Made by a program: the position numbers and the translations under genes
The notes under the pieces: generated by a model
Database searches by the model: none
The model's input: the letters and a program-made list of their open reading frames with translations, nothing else
Told to the model about the DNA's origin: nothing
Part shown: positions 1 through 7,023 of the stretch, piece by piece
Numbering within the stretch: position 1 is the first letter of the stretch
Layout: each line of letters starts with the position of its first letter
Source of the DNA: Alteromonas aquimaris
GTDB taxonomy: Bacteria; Pseudomonadota; Gammaproteobacteria; Enterobacterales; Alteromonadaceae
DNA length: 52,383 nucleotides
Direction of reading: 5' to 3'
NCBI RefSeq assembly: GCF_026183695.1
Contig: NZ_JAPFRD010000004.1
Location: forward strand, 1 to 52,383

Positions 1-200
1 GGGGAATACGTTACTCTCTTGTTCATTGGCTAATTCTCTCAAGATAATTAGCCTCCGACAAACCCGGTTTGATTCAATCACGTAAGTCAAAGTGATCTTT
101 ATGGGAGCTATAATTGCAGTGCGATTTAGCACCACAGTAAACTAAAATATTGAACATAAGTTCAGTTACTTTTGACTTTAAGCTCCTGTAAACTTTATTG

Positions 201-225
201 CGCTAACAAGTATATACAGTTAGCG
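201..225. promoter_or_regulatory. Inverted repeat upstream of the first leader peptide gene
   Basis: CGCTAAC (201-207) and GTTAGCG (219-225) form a perfect 7-bp inverted repeat with an 11-base AT-rich spacer. It ends 32 bases before the ATG at 258. It could be an operator or a 5'-leader hairpin; there is no T-run, so it is not an obvious terminator. Its role is inferred only from position. Confidence 0.35.
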
Positions 226-257
226 GAATATGGAATTTTAATGAAAAGGAATATGAA

Positions 258-431
258 ATGAGAGAACTAACTGTCGAGGAAACGAATGATATTAGTGGAG
301 GAATAGTAGCACTTTACTGGGTAGGTGTAGGAGCAGTATGGGCTTATCGCTCATATAAAACAGTAAGGTTTGTTTCACAAGCTATGGCCGGCGGAGCCTT
401 GTACGACGGTGCCAAGTCAATGATCCCCTAG
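258..431 (+). CDS. Double-glycine leader (bacteriocin/microcin-like) peptide
   Basis: A 57-residue peptide. It begins with a typical double-glycine leader: MRELTVEETNDISGG has the acidic and hydrophobic spacing (E3-L4, E7/E8, I12) and a GG at 14-15 where C39-type peptidase/ABC exporters cut. The predicted mature part (residues 16-57) is hydrophobic and rich in Gly, Val, Trp and Tyr, with GVGAVWAY and AMAGGALYDG stretches suited to membrane insertion, and ends in Pro. An AAAGGA ribosome site lies at 244-249. The gene is too short for most gene callers. No exporter or peptidase gene is in the window. The CxxC membrane protein at 481 follows 49 bases later on the same strand and is a candidate immunity or partner protein. 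The leader is directly visible; antibacterial activity is inference, and it could instead be a signalling peptide. Confidence 0.75.
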   Translation: MRELTVEETNDISGGIVALYWVGVGAVWAYRSYKTVRFVSQAMAGGALYDGAKSMIP

Positions 432-480
432 CTGTAATAGCGTACCGCTAAGGCTGTACGCTCATTTTTGGAGCATAACG

Positions 481-783
481 ATGTGTATAAATGAAAGTTG
501 TTGTCCTTGCTGCAAGAGTAATATAGGGCTGCCCACGAAAACAAAGCTATTAGTGCACGAAACAATAAAATGCCAAACTTGTGACGCTACGTTAACCGTT
601 AGTATTTTTTCAGCGGTACTCGCAACCTGTATTTTGGGTGTACCTGCTTGGCTCCTTTTCGACGAACTCCTTGTAAGTACTAACCTCCACAATTATTTGA
701 AGCTTTTTTTAGGCTTCAGTATCTGTATGTGCACGGCACGACTTGGCTTTCCATTCACCACACTTGCCCAAGTAAGACGCTGA
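481..783 (+). CDS. Small CxxC zinc-ribbon-like, two-helix membrane protein
   Basis: A 100-residue protein with a Shine-Dalgarno GGAG 9 bases before the ATG. The N-terminus has a cysteine cluster (C7, C8, C10, C11) followed by C31-x2-C34, so one CxxC pair is about 19-20 residues from another. This resembles the small 'CxxC-20-CxxC' proteins and suggests a zinc ribbon or a redox site. Two hydrophobic segments follow (about 38-60 and 72-90), giving a small membrane protein with its metal site on one face. It sits 49 bases downstream of the double-glycine peptide gene on the same strand, so an immunity or accessory role for that peptide is plausible but unproven. No family could be assigned with certainty. 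Confidence 0.6.
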   Translation: MCINESCCPCCKSNIGLPTKTKLLVHETIKCQTCDATLTVSIFSAVLATCILGVPAWLLFDELLVSTNLHNYLKLFLGFSICMCTARLGFPFTTLAQVRR

Positions 784-1196
784 ACGTTTACACTTAGCAT
801 TCACCGCTCGTCTACTAATTTCTTTATCGAGGGCTTCACTCGGGCATCAACTTGACCTTGGCCTGACGCCTCACTCACGGAAATTTTTTGTTATTTAACT
901 TAAGGTTGAGTGTTTCAAACAATGTATGTCTGTGGGAACGTGCAAGCATTTATGCAAAGTATTTGCAAAGTGTCTTTTCACATCTGCAAGCAATTGATAA
1001 TTTGTAATTTTAATAGACACAAAATTTTCAAAATCCGCCGCCCGCAACGCCACTTCGTGTCGAGTGATACACTTCTGAGTGTCAGCCCATCGGGTGGCAA
1101 CCAGTCAAAGTTCGGCCTCTGATACCATCTCTAAAGCGACCTTATGTGAGTTGGTCTGTGTCTTTCATTTCGTTGAATTGACTCTCCCCCTTTTTT
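784..1196. other. Intergenic region, no convincing gene
   Basis: About 410 bases between the CxxC membrane protein and the HD-GYP gene. Open frames here lack ribosome sites and recognisable protein features. The only structure noted is a 28-base segment at 1102-1129 that recurs with three mismatches at 3506-3533. Confidence 0.5.
1102..1129 (+). repeat. Dispersed 28-bp intergenic repeat, copy 1
   Basis: CAGTCAAAGTTCGGCCTCTG followed by ATACCATC; matches 25 of 28 bases at 3506-3533 in the same orientation. Both copies lie in non-coding DNA and flank the HD-GYP gene. Both are also preceded by a G(T/C)(C/T)AGCCC stretch, so the full element may be longer and gapped. Confidence 0.45.
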
Positions 1197-2819
1197 TTAG
1201 TTCAGGCCGGGGATGGCGCTAAAGTCGATTTCATCTAATTGTGATGGGTCTGCGTGCTGGCGAATATAGTCTTCGTAGACTTTGGCTTCGACAAAAATAC
1301 GAAAAATATCAGGGTCGATTTTTTTATTTTCGACCATTGTTCCCATGATAAACAGGCACTCACTAACCGGCTTGGCTTTTTTGTATGGACGGTCTGAGGC
1401 CGACAGCGCTTCGAAAATATCTGCTACTGCCATCACCCTAGCCGGCACTGACATTTCATCTTTAGTCAGGCCGCGAGGGTATCCTTTGCCATCCAGTGTT
1501 TCGTGATGACATAGGGCAAACTCACTGACTTGGTCAAGGTGTTTTGGAAAGGGCAGAGAATCTAGAATGTCCATCGTCACTATCATATGCCGCTTAATAA
1601 TTTCGCGCTCTTCAGAGGTTAACGTGCCCGCGCGCACGCTCAAATTTTCCACTTCGTTATCACTGAGTACCGCTTGCATGTGATTGTTTACACTAATTTT
1701 ATATTTGCTAGCCACGGTTTTGATTACATCCACTGCCTCGTCTGACAGAAACTCACTCCCCATGTTTGAGGCTTTGATGATCTCGCGCTCGCTATTGAGC
1801 TCTGCATGGCGTTGTGCGCTTTCCTGTTCAAGCGCTGCTAGCGACGAGAGATCACCGTTTTCCACCATCGCCAATTTGCGCTGCATTATGTCTAAATCAA
1901 TGTCGCGACTGACAATTTCCAGTTTGGCATCGACATAGTCAATACGATCGAAAATGGTGTGTAACTTGGTGGCTTTTTCAATCACTCTCTCAGGCGTTGC
2001 CACTTTGCCACAATCGTGGAGCCAGCCAGCAACCGTTAATTGGTGACGTTCATTTCCAGTGAGCTTAAAGTCAGCTAAAGGTCCTGTATTCGCCGCATGC
2101 ACCGCATCGGCTATCATCAGGGTTAACTCAGGTACCCGCTTGCAGTGCCCACCAGTATGGGGTGATTTTTCATCGATGGCTTTGGCGATGGTTCTGGCAA
2201 ACGATTCAAATAACGCTTCCATTCCCAAAATCAGGGATTTGTTGGTTAACGCAATTGCGCCTAACGAGGCGAATGAGCGTACCAGGGTTTCAATCTGCCG
2301 AGTAAAGGGAACGTTACGGCCATCTTCCTGAGCATTAATTAATTGCAATACACCGATAATGTCGTCAGTGTGATCTTTAAGTGGAATGGTGAGCATCGAC
2401 TGGGTGTGGTAACCCGTGCGCTCATCCATTTCGCGCGCGGCACTCATGTCGTACGGCAGCTCGTCGTAGACGTCCCGAAGGTTTATTACGTTGCCCGTCA
2501 CAGCAGCATCGGCTACCACTGCCTTTTTGTTGGGTTTACCATCTTTGTACATGGGGATTTCAGGAAAACTGACTTCTTGTCCCGAGCTGCCGCCCAAATG
2601 TAGTCCTAGCGTTTTGTTGATCACGGTGTCAAAGCGCAAGTTTTTTTCTGGGGTTACCGAATAAATACTACCGGCATCGGCACTCGCCACTTTAATACTG
2701 TTGATAAGAATTTCTTCTAGCAGTTTGTGCGAATTAGACTCAGAGCTGATGCGGATACAAATATTAACCAAGTGGTCAAGTGCAGTATCCTCCTTAAATG
2801 GAACATGGATGTCAGCCAT
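1197..2819 (-). CDS. GAF / HD-GYP domain phosphodiesterase
   Basis: 540 residues. The N-terminal part (about 10-195) is a GAF-type sensor domain (ADAGSIYSV, GVLQLINA). The C-terminal HD-GYP domain has HTGGHCKRVPEL (221-232), the H268-D269 pair in GWLHDCGK, HHE at 438-440 and DGKGYP at 443-448, so the residues expected for cyclic-di-GMP hydrolysis are present. About 120 residues of charged, probably helical sequence separate the HD and GYP motifs, a longer spacer than in compact HD-GYP proteins. No membrane segment or signal peptide is seen, so it is cytoplasmic. AGGAGAG lies upstream of the chosen ATG. It is monocistronic in this window. The family turns over c-di-GMP; the ligand of the GAF domain cannot be read from sequence. 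Confidence 0.9.
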   Translation of the reverse strand: MADIHVPFKEDTALDHLVNICIRISSESNSHKLLEEILINSIKVASADAGSIYSVTPEKNLRFDTVINKTLGLHLGGSSGQEVSFPEIPMYKDGKPNKKAVVADAAVTGNVINLRDVYDELPYDMSAAREMDERTGYHTQSMLTIPLKDHTDDIIGVLQLINAQEDGRNVPFTRQIETLVRSFASLGAIALTNKSLILGMEALFESFARTIAKAIDEKSPHTGGHCKRVPELTLMIADAVHAANTGPLADFKLTGNERHQLTVAGWLHDCGKVATPERVIEKATKLHTIFDRIDYVDAKLEIVSRDIDLDIMQRKLAMVENGDLSSLAALEQESAQRHAELNSEREIIKASNMGSEFLSDEAVDVIKTVASKYKISVNNHMQAVLSDNEVENLSVRAGTLTSEEREIIKRHMIVTMDILDSLPFPKHLDQVSEFALCHHETLDGKGYPRGLTKDEMSVPARVMAVADIFEALSASDRPYKKAKPVSECLFIMGTMVENKKIDPDIFRIFVEAKVYEDYIRQHADPSQLDEIDFSAIPGLN

Positions 2820-3099
2820 TACTCATCGCTCTCCTATTTACGTGGATATTTAACAACGCTGTCCTAATTACGCGGCAGTCGAGGCTGTATTGGTTGCGCG
2901 CTACAGATGCGCTAACGCAAAATAACACAGATTCTTAAACTGAGCATTTTTTGCTGGTGCAATTTCAACAATTACTGCTCGGCGAATGCTTTATAGAGGT
3001 AAGAAAATCGCCGTGCCAAGTTCATGTCGCGCCTTTCCAGCGACGGTAAGGTAAATTCTTGAAGAAGTAAAAAAGGGGACATTTATTTTTACGCTTAAT

Positions 3100-3222
3100 T
3101 GACAAATTCCCCCTCAACTTCCGGTAAGTAGAACCCGAGACTGCCAATAACCCGGCTCCTGCTGTAGTCGACAAGCTATGTTCTTCATAAGCATGGCTTA
3201 GTAACGCCTGTATGGTTTCCAC
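3100..3222 (-). pseudogene. Possible fragment of an XdhC/CoxI-family gene
   Basis: The first 40 or so residues of a short minus-strand frame contain a METIQALLSHAYEEHSL start and LLAVSGSTYRKLRGNLSI. This resembles the N-terminal 'LATVV..EGSSYRRPGA.MLI' signature of XdhC/CoxI proteins, which assist molybdenum hydroxylase maturation. The resemblance then stops, and no partner dehydrogenase is nearby. If real it is a small relic; chance similarity is not excluded. Confidence 0.28.
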
Positions 3223-3505
3223 TTTATTGGCGATTTGTTAAGTACTCAGTAGTGCGCAGCATCTGACAGTCACCAACTCGACAAATAAGTCCACATTGAA
3301 GAACACATAAAATGCAAATAAAGGGGAGCAGTGAGCGAAAACAAGATGTGGCTGCAAATCCTGTAATAAACACTTAAGAGAAATTATGTTTGCAAAAATT
3401 TGCAACGAACTTTTATATTCACAACTCATTGATTTTTATATTATAAAAAGATAATAACTGGTTAGCCCCCTTCGGCTGTAGGGGTGTGACGTCCGAGTAT
3501 CGGCT

Positions 3506-3533
3506 CAGTCACAGTCCGGCCTCTGGTACCATC
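3506..3533 (+). repeat. Dispersed 28-bp intergenic repeat, copy 2
   Basis: CAGTCACAGTCCGGCCTCTG followed by GTACCATC; 25/28 identical to 1102-1129. It sits in non-coding DNA upstream of the transglutaminase-like gene. Confidence 0.45.
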
Positions 3534-4023
3534 ATGTATAGTTGCGCTAACACACACCGACGCAAATCGTTTTGTATCTGTTCGCTTTCTCAGCCATCAG
3601 ACTAATCATCGGAGTTAAGCGCCCTACGCATTGACCGTAGTTACTTCTAGCGAGAATAATCGACGCTTTAAGAATCCGTGCTACAGTTAAAGATGTCTTA
3701 CGAAAATTAATTACACTGCCACCTAATCAGATGACCTAGGCGTGATTCAGCACCATGCTTGATTGTGTCTAGCCGCAACCGAATGGCTGTTCTTTTAGTG
3801 GAGCATTAGTTGGACGGGGTAATTTCGGTGGTGTTAATTGTACGTCTTGCCTATACCAATGACATGATTAAAGCAGTCTCCAGGAGATGCGTTTCAATTG
3901 ATGTTTTTTGCGAACATTTAAGTGGTACGGGTAGTTTGCGTATCAAAAAGGCAGTGGGATGAGCCTGAACGATGTAGTGGAAGCCCAAAGATGACGGAAT
4001 GATATGACCAACAGAAGAAGTAT

Positions 4024-4878
4024 ATGAAACGATATAGCGTAATTCACCAAACGATTTATGAGTTTTCCGGTCTTGCACAGCTACAGGACCACACGCTGCG
4101 CTTGAGGCCGCGCGAGGATCATGATCAGCATATCGAGTCGTTTGAATTAAATATTACCCCGCAGGCATCTTTGCGATGGCATCGTGATGTGGAAAGCAAC
4201 TCGGTGGCTATTGCCACCTTTTTAGCGCCAACCGATCGATTAATGATTGAGAGTACCAGTGTCGTTCAGAAATATGACGTGTCACCCCACGATTTTTTGA
4301 TCGCGGAGTACGCCGTAACCTATCCGTTTGAGTATACCCAGGACGAAAAGACAACGTTGCAGCCCTATTTAGACGATGGCAGCACCACTAACAATGAGCA
4401 ATTGGATAACTGGATAAGTGAAGTATGGGCACACGATAAACCCATGCAAACATTTGAGTTACTCTTGCTACTAAATCAGCAGATTTATAAATCAATTAAA
4501 TATAATGTAAGAGAAGAAGAAGGCGTGCAAAGTACCCTTTACACGCTCTCTGCAAGGACTGGGTCATGCCGGGATTTAGCAAGTCTGTATATCGATGTGG
4601 TAAGGCAACTAGGTTTTGCCGCACGATTTGTCAGCGGTTATATCCACACCGCGCCTTCTGACACGCTTTCACAGTCCACCCATGCATGGGCAGAGGTATT
4701 TATTCCGGGAGCAGGGTGGAAAGGGTTCGATCCTACCCAGGGAAGTCTGGTAGGAGGCGAACATATTGCTGTAGCTGTGACCCGATCACCAGATTTGGTT
4801 CCACCTATTTCGGGCGACTTCTGGGGGTTACCAGGCTCACACTTAAAGGTTAATGTGTGGACTAACGACATAAGCTGA
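4024..4878 (+). CDS. Transglutaminase-like cysteine peptidase family protein
   Basis: 284 residues. Residues 1-85 match the beta-rich N-terminal domain typical of bacterial transglutaminase-like proteins (YSVIHQTIYEFSG, LRLRPR). The core domain carries the papain-like triad: C182 in TGSCRDLA, H220 in STHAWAEVF and D236 in GFDPTQG. No signal peptide is visible, so it is probably cytoplasmic. The family includes peptidases and amide-bond-forming enzymes; here the substrate is unknown. Usual partners such as an alpha-E protein or circularly permuted ATP-grasp protein are not adjacent, so the gene stands alone. AGAAGAAG upstream gives a modest ribosome site. The fold assignment is confident; the reaction is not. 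Confidence 0.88.
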   Translation: MKRYSVIHQTIYEFSGLAQLQDHTLRLRPREDHDQHIESFELNITPQASLRWHRDVESNSVAIATFLAPTDRLMIESTSVVQKYDVSPHDFLIAEYAVTYPFEYTQDEKTTLQPYLDDGSTTNNEQLDNWISEVWAHDKPMQTFELLLLLNQQIYKSIKYNVREEEGVQSTLYTLSARTGSCRDLASLYIDVVRQLGFAARFVSGYIHTAPSDTLSQSTHAWAEVFIPGAGWKGFDPTQGSLVGGEHIAVAVTRSPDLVPPISGDFWGLPGSHLKVNVWTNDIS

Positions 4879-5052
4879 TCGAGCTTTTACAAGGTCAGCC
4901 GTGAAATTGAGATAATTGACCCAAATACAGAATCATAAGGGTCACTCGCGGATATTTACAGTAGAACGAAGTGTTCTCGCTCTCTGACTGCTAAAGACTA
5001 ACCTATTGATCTCAAATTTGCGCTAAAGCTTTTTGAAAGAGAAATTTTCACG

Positions 5053-5871
5053 CTATTTTCTATAGAATACCCACACCAAGCCGATACCGGCGGTCCAATT
5101 TGATCCCACCTCTAACAATGCACTATTTTCCTGAGCCGTATTGGCAAAGTGCTGATAGCGAGCAAAAAAACCCAGCCATATATTGTCCACTTTCACTGTG
5201 ATACCTGACGAAAGCTCCGTCCCGGCGTAGCCTGAATGGGTTGTAAACATAGGACGTGACGACGTGGCGTACTGTGCAGCAACGCCATAAAAGTAGTTTA
5301 AATTCCGGTCGTCAGCCCAATTAACAGTCAGGCGATTAGTCCAGGTTACAATTTCATCAAACACAGTAACCTTACGAAGTACCTCTACGCCAAGCCCTAT
5401 TTTTGTGCCGATGTCACTTATCGAACGAAAATCGCTGGCATAGGCTTTTCTTACAAAAAGATGTGTTCTGATATAAGCGTCACGCTCGTCGTTTCCTAAA
5501 ACATAGTACAGTAGCCGGGGGCCTGCTTCTGCTGTCCAGTCCAAGTCAGGCATACCGGTACGAATAGCGGCATCCTCACTGCGCACGGGTATGCCCCCAG
5601 AAAAAGACACATCAATCTCCCAATGGTCTCCATCCAAGAGGTTCCCTACCACCCCTTCTCTATCAACGGTAACTCTATCATCCTTATAATAAAAATAAGG
5701 AAAAGGTAAGACATAGGTACTTTGATCGGCTGAACCAGGGTACGCAGGCAAGCTAACTGCAAAGCCGCCGATGCCAGCTTCTATTTTCTTCTGAGCCTTT
5801 GCAGGCTCAGCAAACACCAGTAGATAAAACAGCCACAGTAGATGTAGGAAGTGAATGGAGGATAGCTTCAT
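5053..5871 (-). CDS. MipA/OmpV family outer-membrane protein
   Basis: 272 residues with an N-terminal signal peptide (LLWLFYLLVFAEPAKAQ). The mature protein starts with the MipA/OmpV pattern GIGGFAVSLPAYPGS...LPFPYFYY, followed by alternating beta-strands and a terminal strand ending in GLVWVFYRK. Members are beta-barrel proteins of the outer membrane; MipA in E. coli links murein hydrolase and synthase, while others respond to salt or substrates. It is isolated, between the transglutaminase-like gene (convergent) and the second leader-peptide locus (divergent). No regulatory site was recognised. Confidence 0.85.
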   Translation of the reverse strand: MKLSSIHFLHLLWLFYLLVFAEPAKAQKKIEAGIGGFAVSLPAYPGSADQSTYVLPFPYFYYKDDRVTVDREGVVGNLLDGDHWEIDVSFSGGIPVRSEDAAIRTGMPDLDWTAEAGPRLLYYVLGNDERDAYIRTHLFVRKAYASDFRSISDIGTKIGLGVEVLRKVTVFDEIVTWTNRLTVNWADDRNLNYFYGVAAQYATSSRPMFTTHSGYAGTELSSGITVKVDNIWLGFFARYQHFANTAQENSALLEVGSNWTAGIGLVWVFYRK

Positions 5872-6289
5872 ACCAAAACTTAATATTGCTGCATTAGCGA
5901 AGTTCGCCTGAGTTTAGTTGAATTTGGTGTTCGAAGCTAACTTATCCTCGTTGAACGACATGCTAAAAGCGAAATTTTCTACATGTTCTGACACTGCTCT
6001 GGGGAGTGAGTATTTAATTTTACACTGCCCTTAAAAAGTGTAAAAAGTGACCCTGAATGCACACCCACCGTGGCCATTTACCATTAAATTTTGAGTAAAA
6101 CTGTTTCATCCTTATACGGTGCTTATTACTTATTATCCAACGAACACTTCACTCGGCTGAGGTTACACAACCAAAAAATTAAGTTCGTTAAAAAGACTAG
6201 CGCAATGGACAGTCACGTCGCTACCTGTTTGTTGCTAAATACTGTGATGACCGATGAGGTCATCAACTTAAAAAACAAGACGTTTTTCT
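5872..6289. other. Intergenic region between mipA-like gene and leader peptides
   Basis: About 420 bases containing the divergent promoters of the MipA/OmpV gene and the peptide genes. A TTG-initiated frame at 6091-6312 overlaps the first peptide gene; it has no ribosome site or family features and is not called. Confidence 0.45.
6246..6264. promoter_or_regulatory. Perfect inverted repeat upstream of the leader-peptide pair
   Basis: GATGACC-GATGA-GGTCATC is a 7-bp perfect stem with a 5-base spacer, ending 25 bases before the ATG at 6290. It could be an operator or a 5'-leader hairpin. It differs in sequence from the repeat at 201-225, although both lie at a similar distance from a leader-peptide start. 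Confidence 0.35.
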
Positions 6290-6418
6290 ATGCAATTCCT
6301 ACCTATAAATGAAACTGAAGTCATCACCGGAGGCACCTGGGGCCATGTGGCGGTTGCTATTGCAATAGCTGATGCCGCCTATGAGTTTTATAAAGATTAT
6401 TCGGAAAACAGAATATAA
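6290..6418 (+). CDS. Double-glycine leader peptide A (42 aa)
   Basis: A 42-residue peptide. MQFLPINETEVITGG is a compact double-glycine leader (acidic pair around the -6 to -8 positions, hydrophobic V11 and I12, GG at 14-15). The predicted 27-residue mature part starts TWGHVAVAIAIADAA, a small-residue amphipathic or hydrophobic helix, and ends in a charged Tyr-rich tail (YEFYKDYSENRI). A second, similar gene starts 9 bases after its stop, which fits the paired arrangement of two-peptide bacteriocins. The ribosome site is weak (ACAAGA). No exporter lies in the window. The leader is seen; toxin or signalling function is inferred. Confidence 0.68.
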   Translation: MQFLPINETEVITGGTWGHVAVAIAIADAAYEFYKDYSENRI

Positions 6419-6427
6419 GGAAATATC

Positions 6428-6601
6428 ATGGATATTTTAATACTAAATGATGTTCAAGAACTTAATGCAAATGAAGTTGAAGAATTAAGCGGTGTGGGTT
6501 TGTTTTACGAATTGGGCAAGTCTCTCGCTCAAGTATCTAACGCGAATGATTCAATCTATCGCCAGTATGGCAATACCAATATGAACCATTGGCCTCGATA
6601 A
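6428..6601 (+). CDS. Leader-type peptide B (57 aa)
   Basis: 57 residues with a good AAGGA ribosome site at 6417-6421, overlapping the stop of the previous gene. The N-terminal MDILILNDVQELNANEVEELSG has the ELxxxEVEELSG leader pattern; the processing site would be SG-V-G (residues 21-24) rather than a strict GG. The rest begins VGLFYELGKSL and ends in a hydrophilic Asn/Tyr-rich tail with Trp-Pro-Arg. It is translated just after peptide A and probably on the same transcript. Peptide A and B may be the two halves of a two-component bacteriocin. The imperfect glycine pair lowers certainty about processing. Confidence 0.62.
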   Translation: MDILILNDVQELNANEVEELSGVGLFYELGKSLAQVSNANDSIYRQYGNTNMNHWPR

Positions 6602-7023
6602 TTTTATGGCGAGGCGACACCTATAGCCTCACTTCACAGTACCAGAGCGAATACTTTATGCATATATAAAGACTGCTTCGAATAGCAGCCGCCCTTTTTA
6701 TGCGGGATAGTGCCTGGCAGCTATTTTTCCCAGCAAACCCCTCAACTTTTCATGAAAGTCTGCAGACTGGATTGCTGTTTTTAATACTCGCTGAAGCCAC
6801 CCGTCAGTCCAAATTTTTTGAATCCAGCTGATACTAATCGGCTTTGAGGTGGGCAAACTACGCGCGTGAACGGTTTAATTTTGCTAAACCAGTTTTGTGA
6901 AGGCTTAGTGGGCCGAATTGAACAGGATTGGCGCAGTCTAATATTGTAAAAAACCGCGCCCAGAGGGTGACAAGGAAAGTCATTAGGTGAGCAGTACTTG
7001 TCTCGATATAGATAGCGTTTTAT
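6602..7023. other. Intergenic region, convergent
   Basis: About 420 bases between the peptide genes and the end of the first halogenase homologue. A short GAGGC/GCCTC hairpin (6610-6629) follows peptide B and could act as a weak terminator. On the minus strand, about 50 codons ending near 6701 (…WIQKIWTDGWLQ… to ARHYPA) stay open but have no start codon and match nothing I recognise. Confidence 0.4.

Larger units (their letters stand above)
2820..4023. other. 1.2-kb intergenic region with relics
   Basis: No intact gene is supported. It contains a possible XdhC-like remnant on the minus strand (3100-3222), the second copy of a 28-bp repeat (3506-3533) and an AAAAAGGGGACATTTATTTT stretch near 3070, of a kind that recurs in gammaproteobacterial intergenic DNA. 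The rest shows frequent stops in all frames. Confidence 0.5.

Noticed and set aside
200..226. TATATACAGTTA near 211-222 looked like half of a LexA box, which would fit a colicin-like SOS-induced toxin.
   Set aside because: The left CTGT half-site is absent (CTAACAAG instead), so only one half-site remains; the inverted repeat CGCTAAC/GTTAGCG explains the symmetry better.
910..1122. 70-codon plus-strand frame.
   Set aside because: GTG start, no ribosome site, Cys/Phe-rich composition typical of AT-rich non-coding DNA, and it runs into the repeat at 1102.
6091..6312. 73-codon frame upstream of the leader peptides.
   Set aside because: TTG start without ribosome site; overlaps the better-supported peptide A start and has no protein features.
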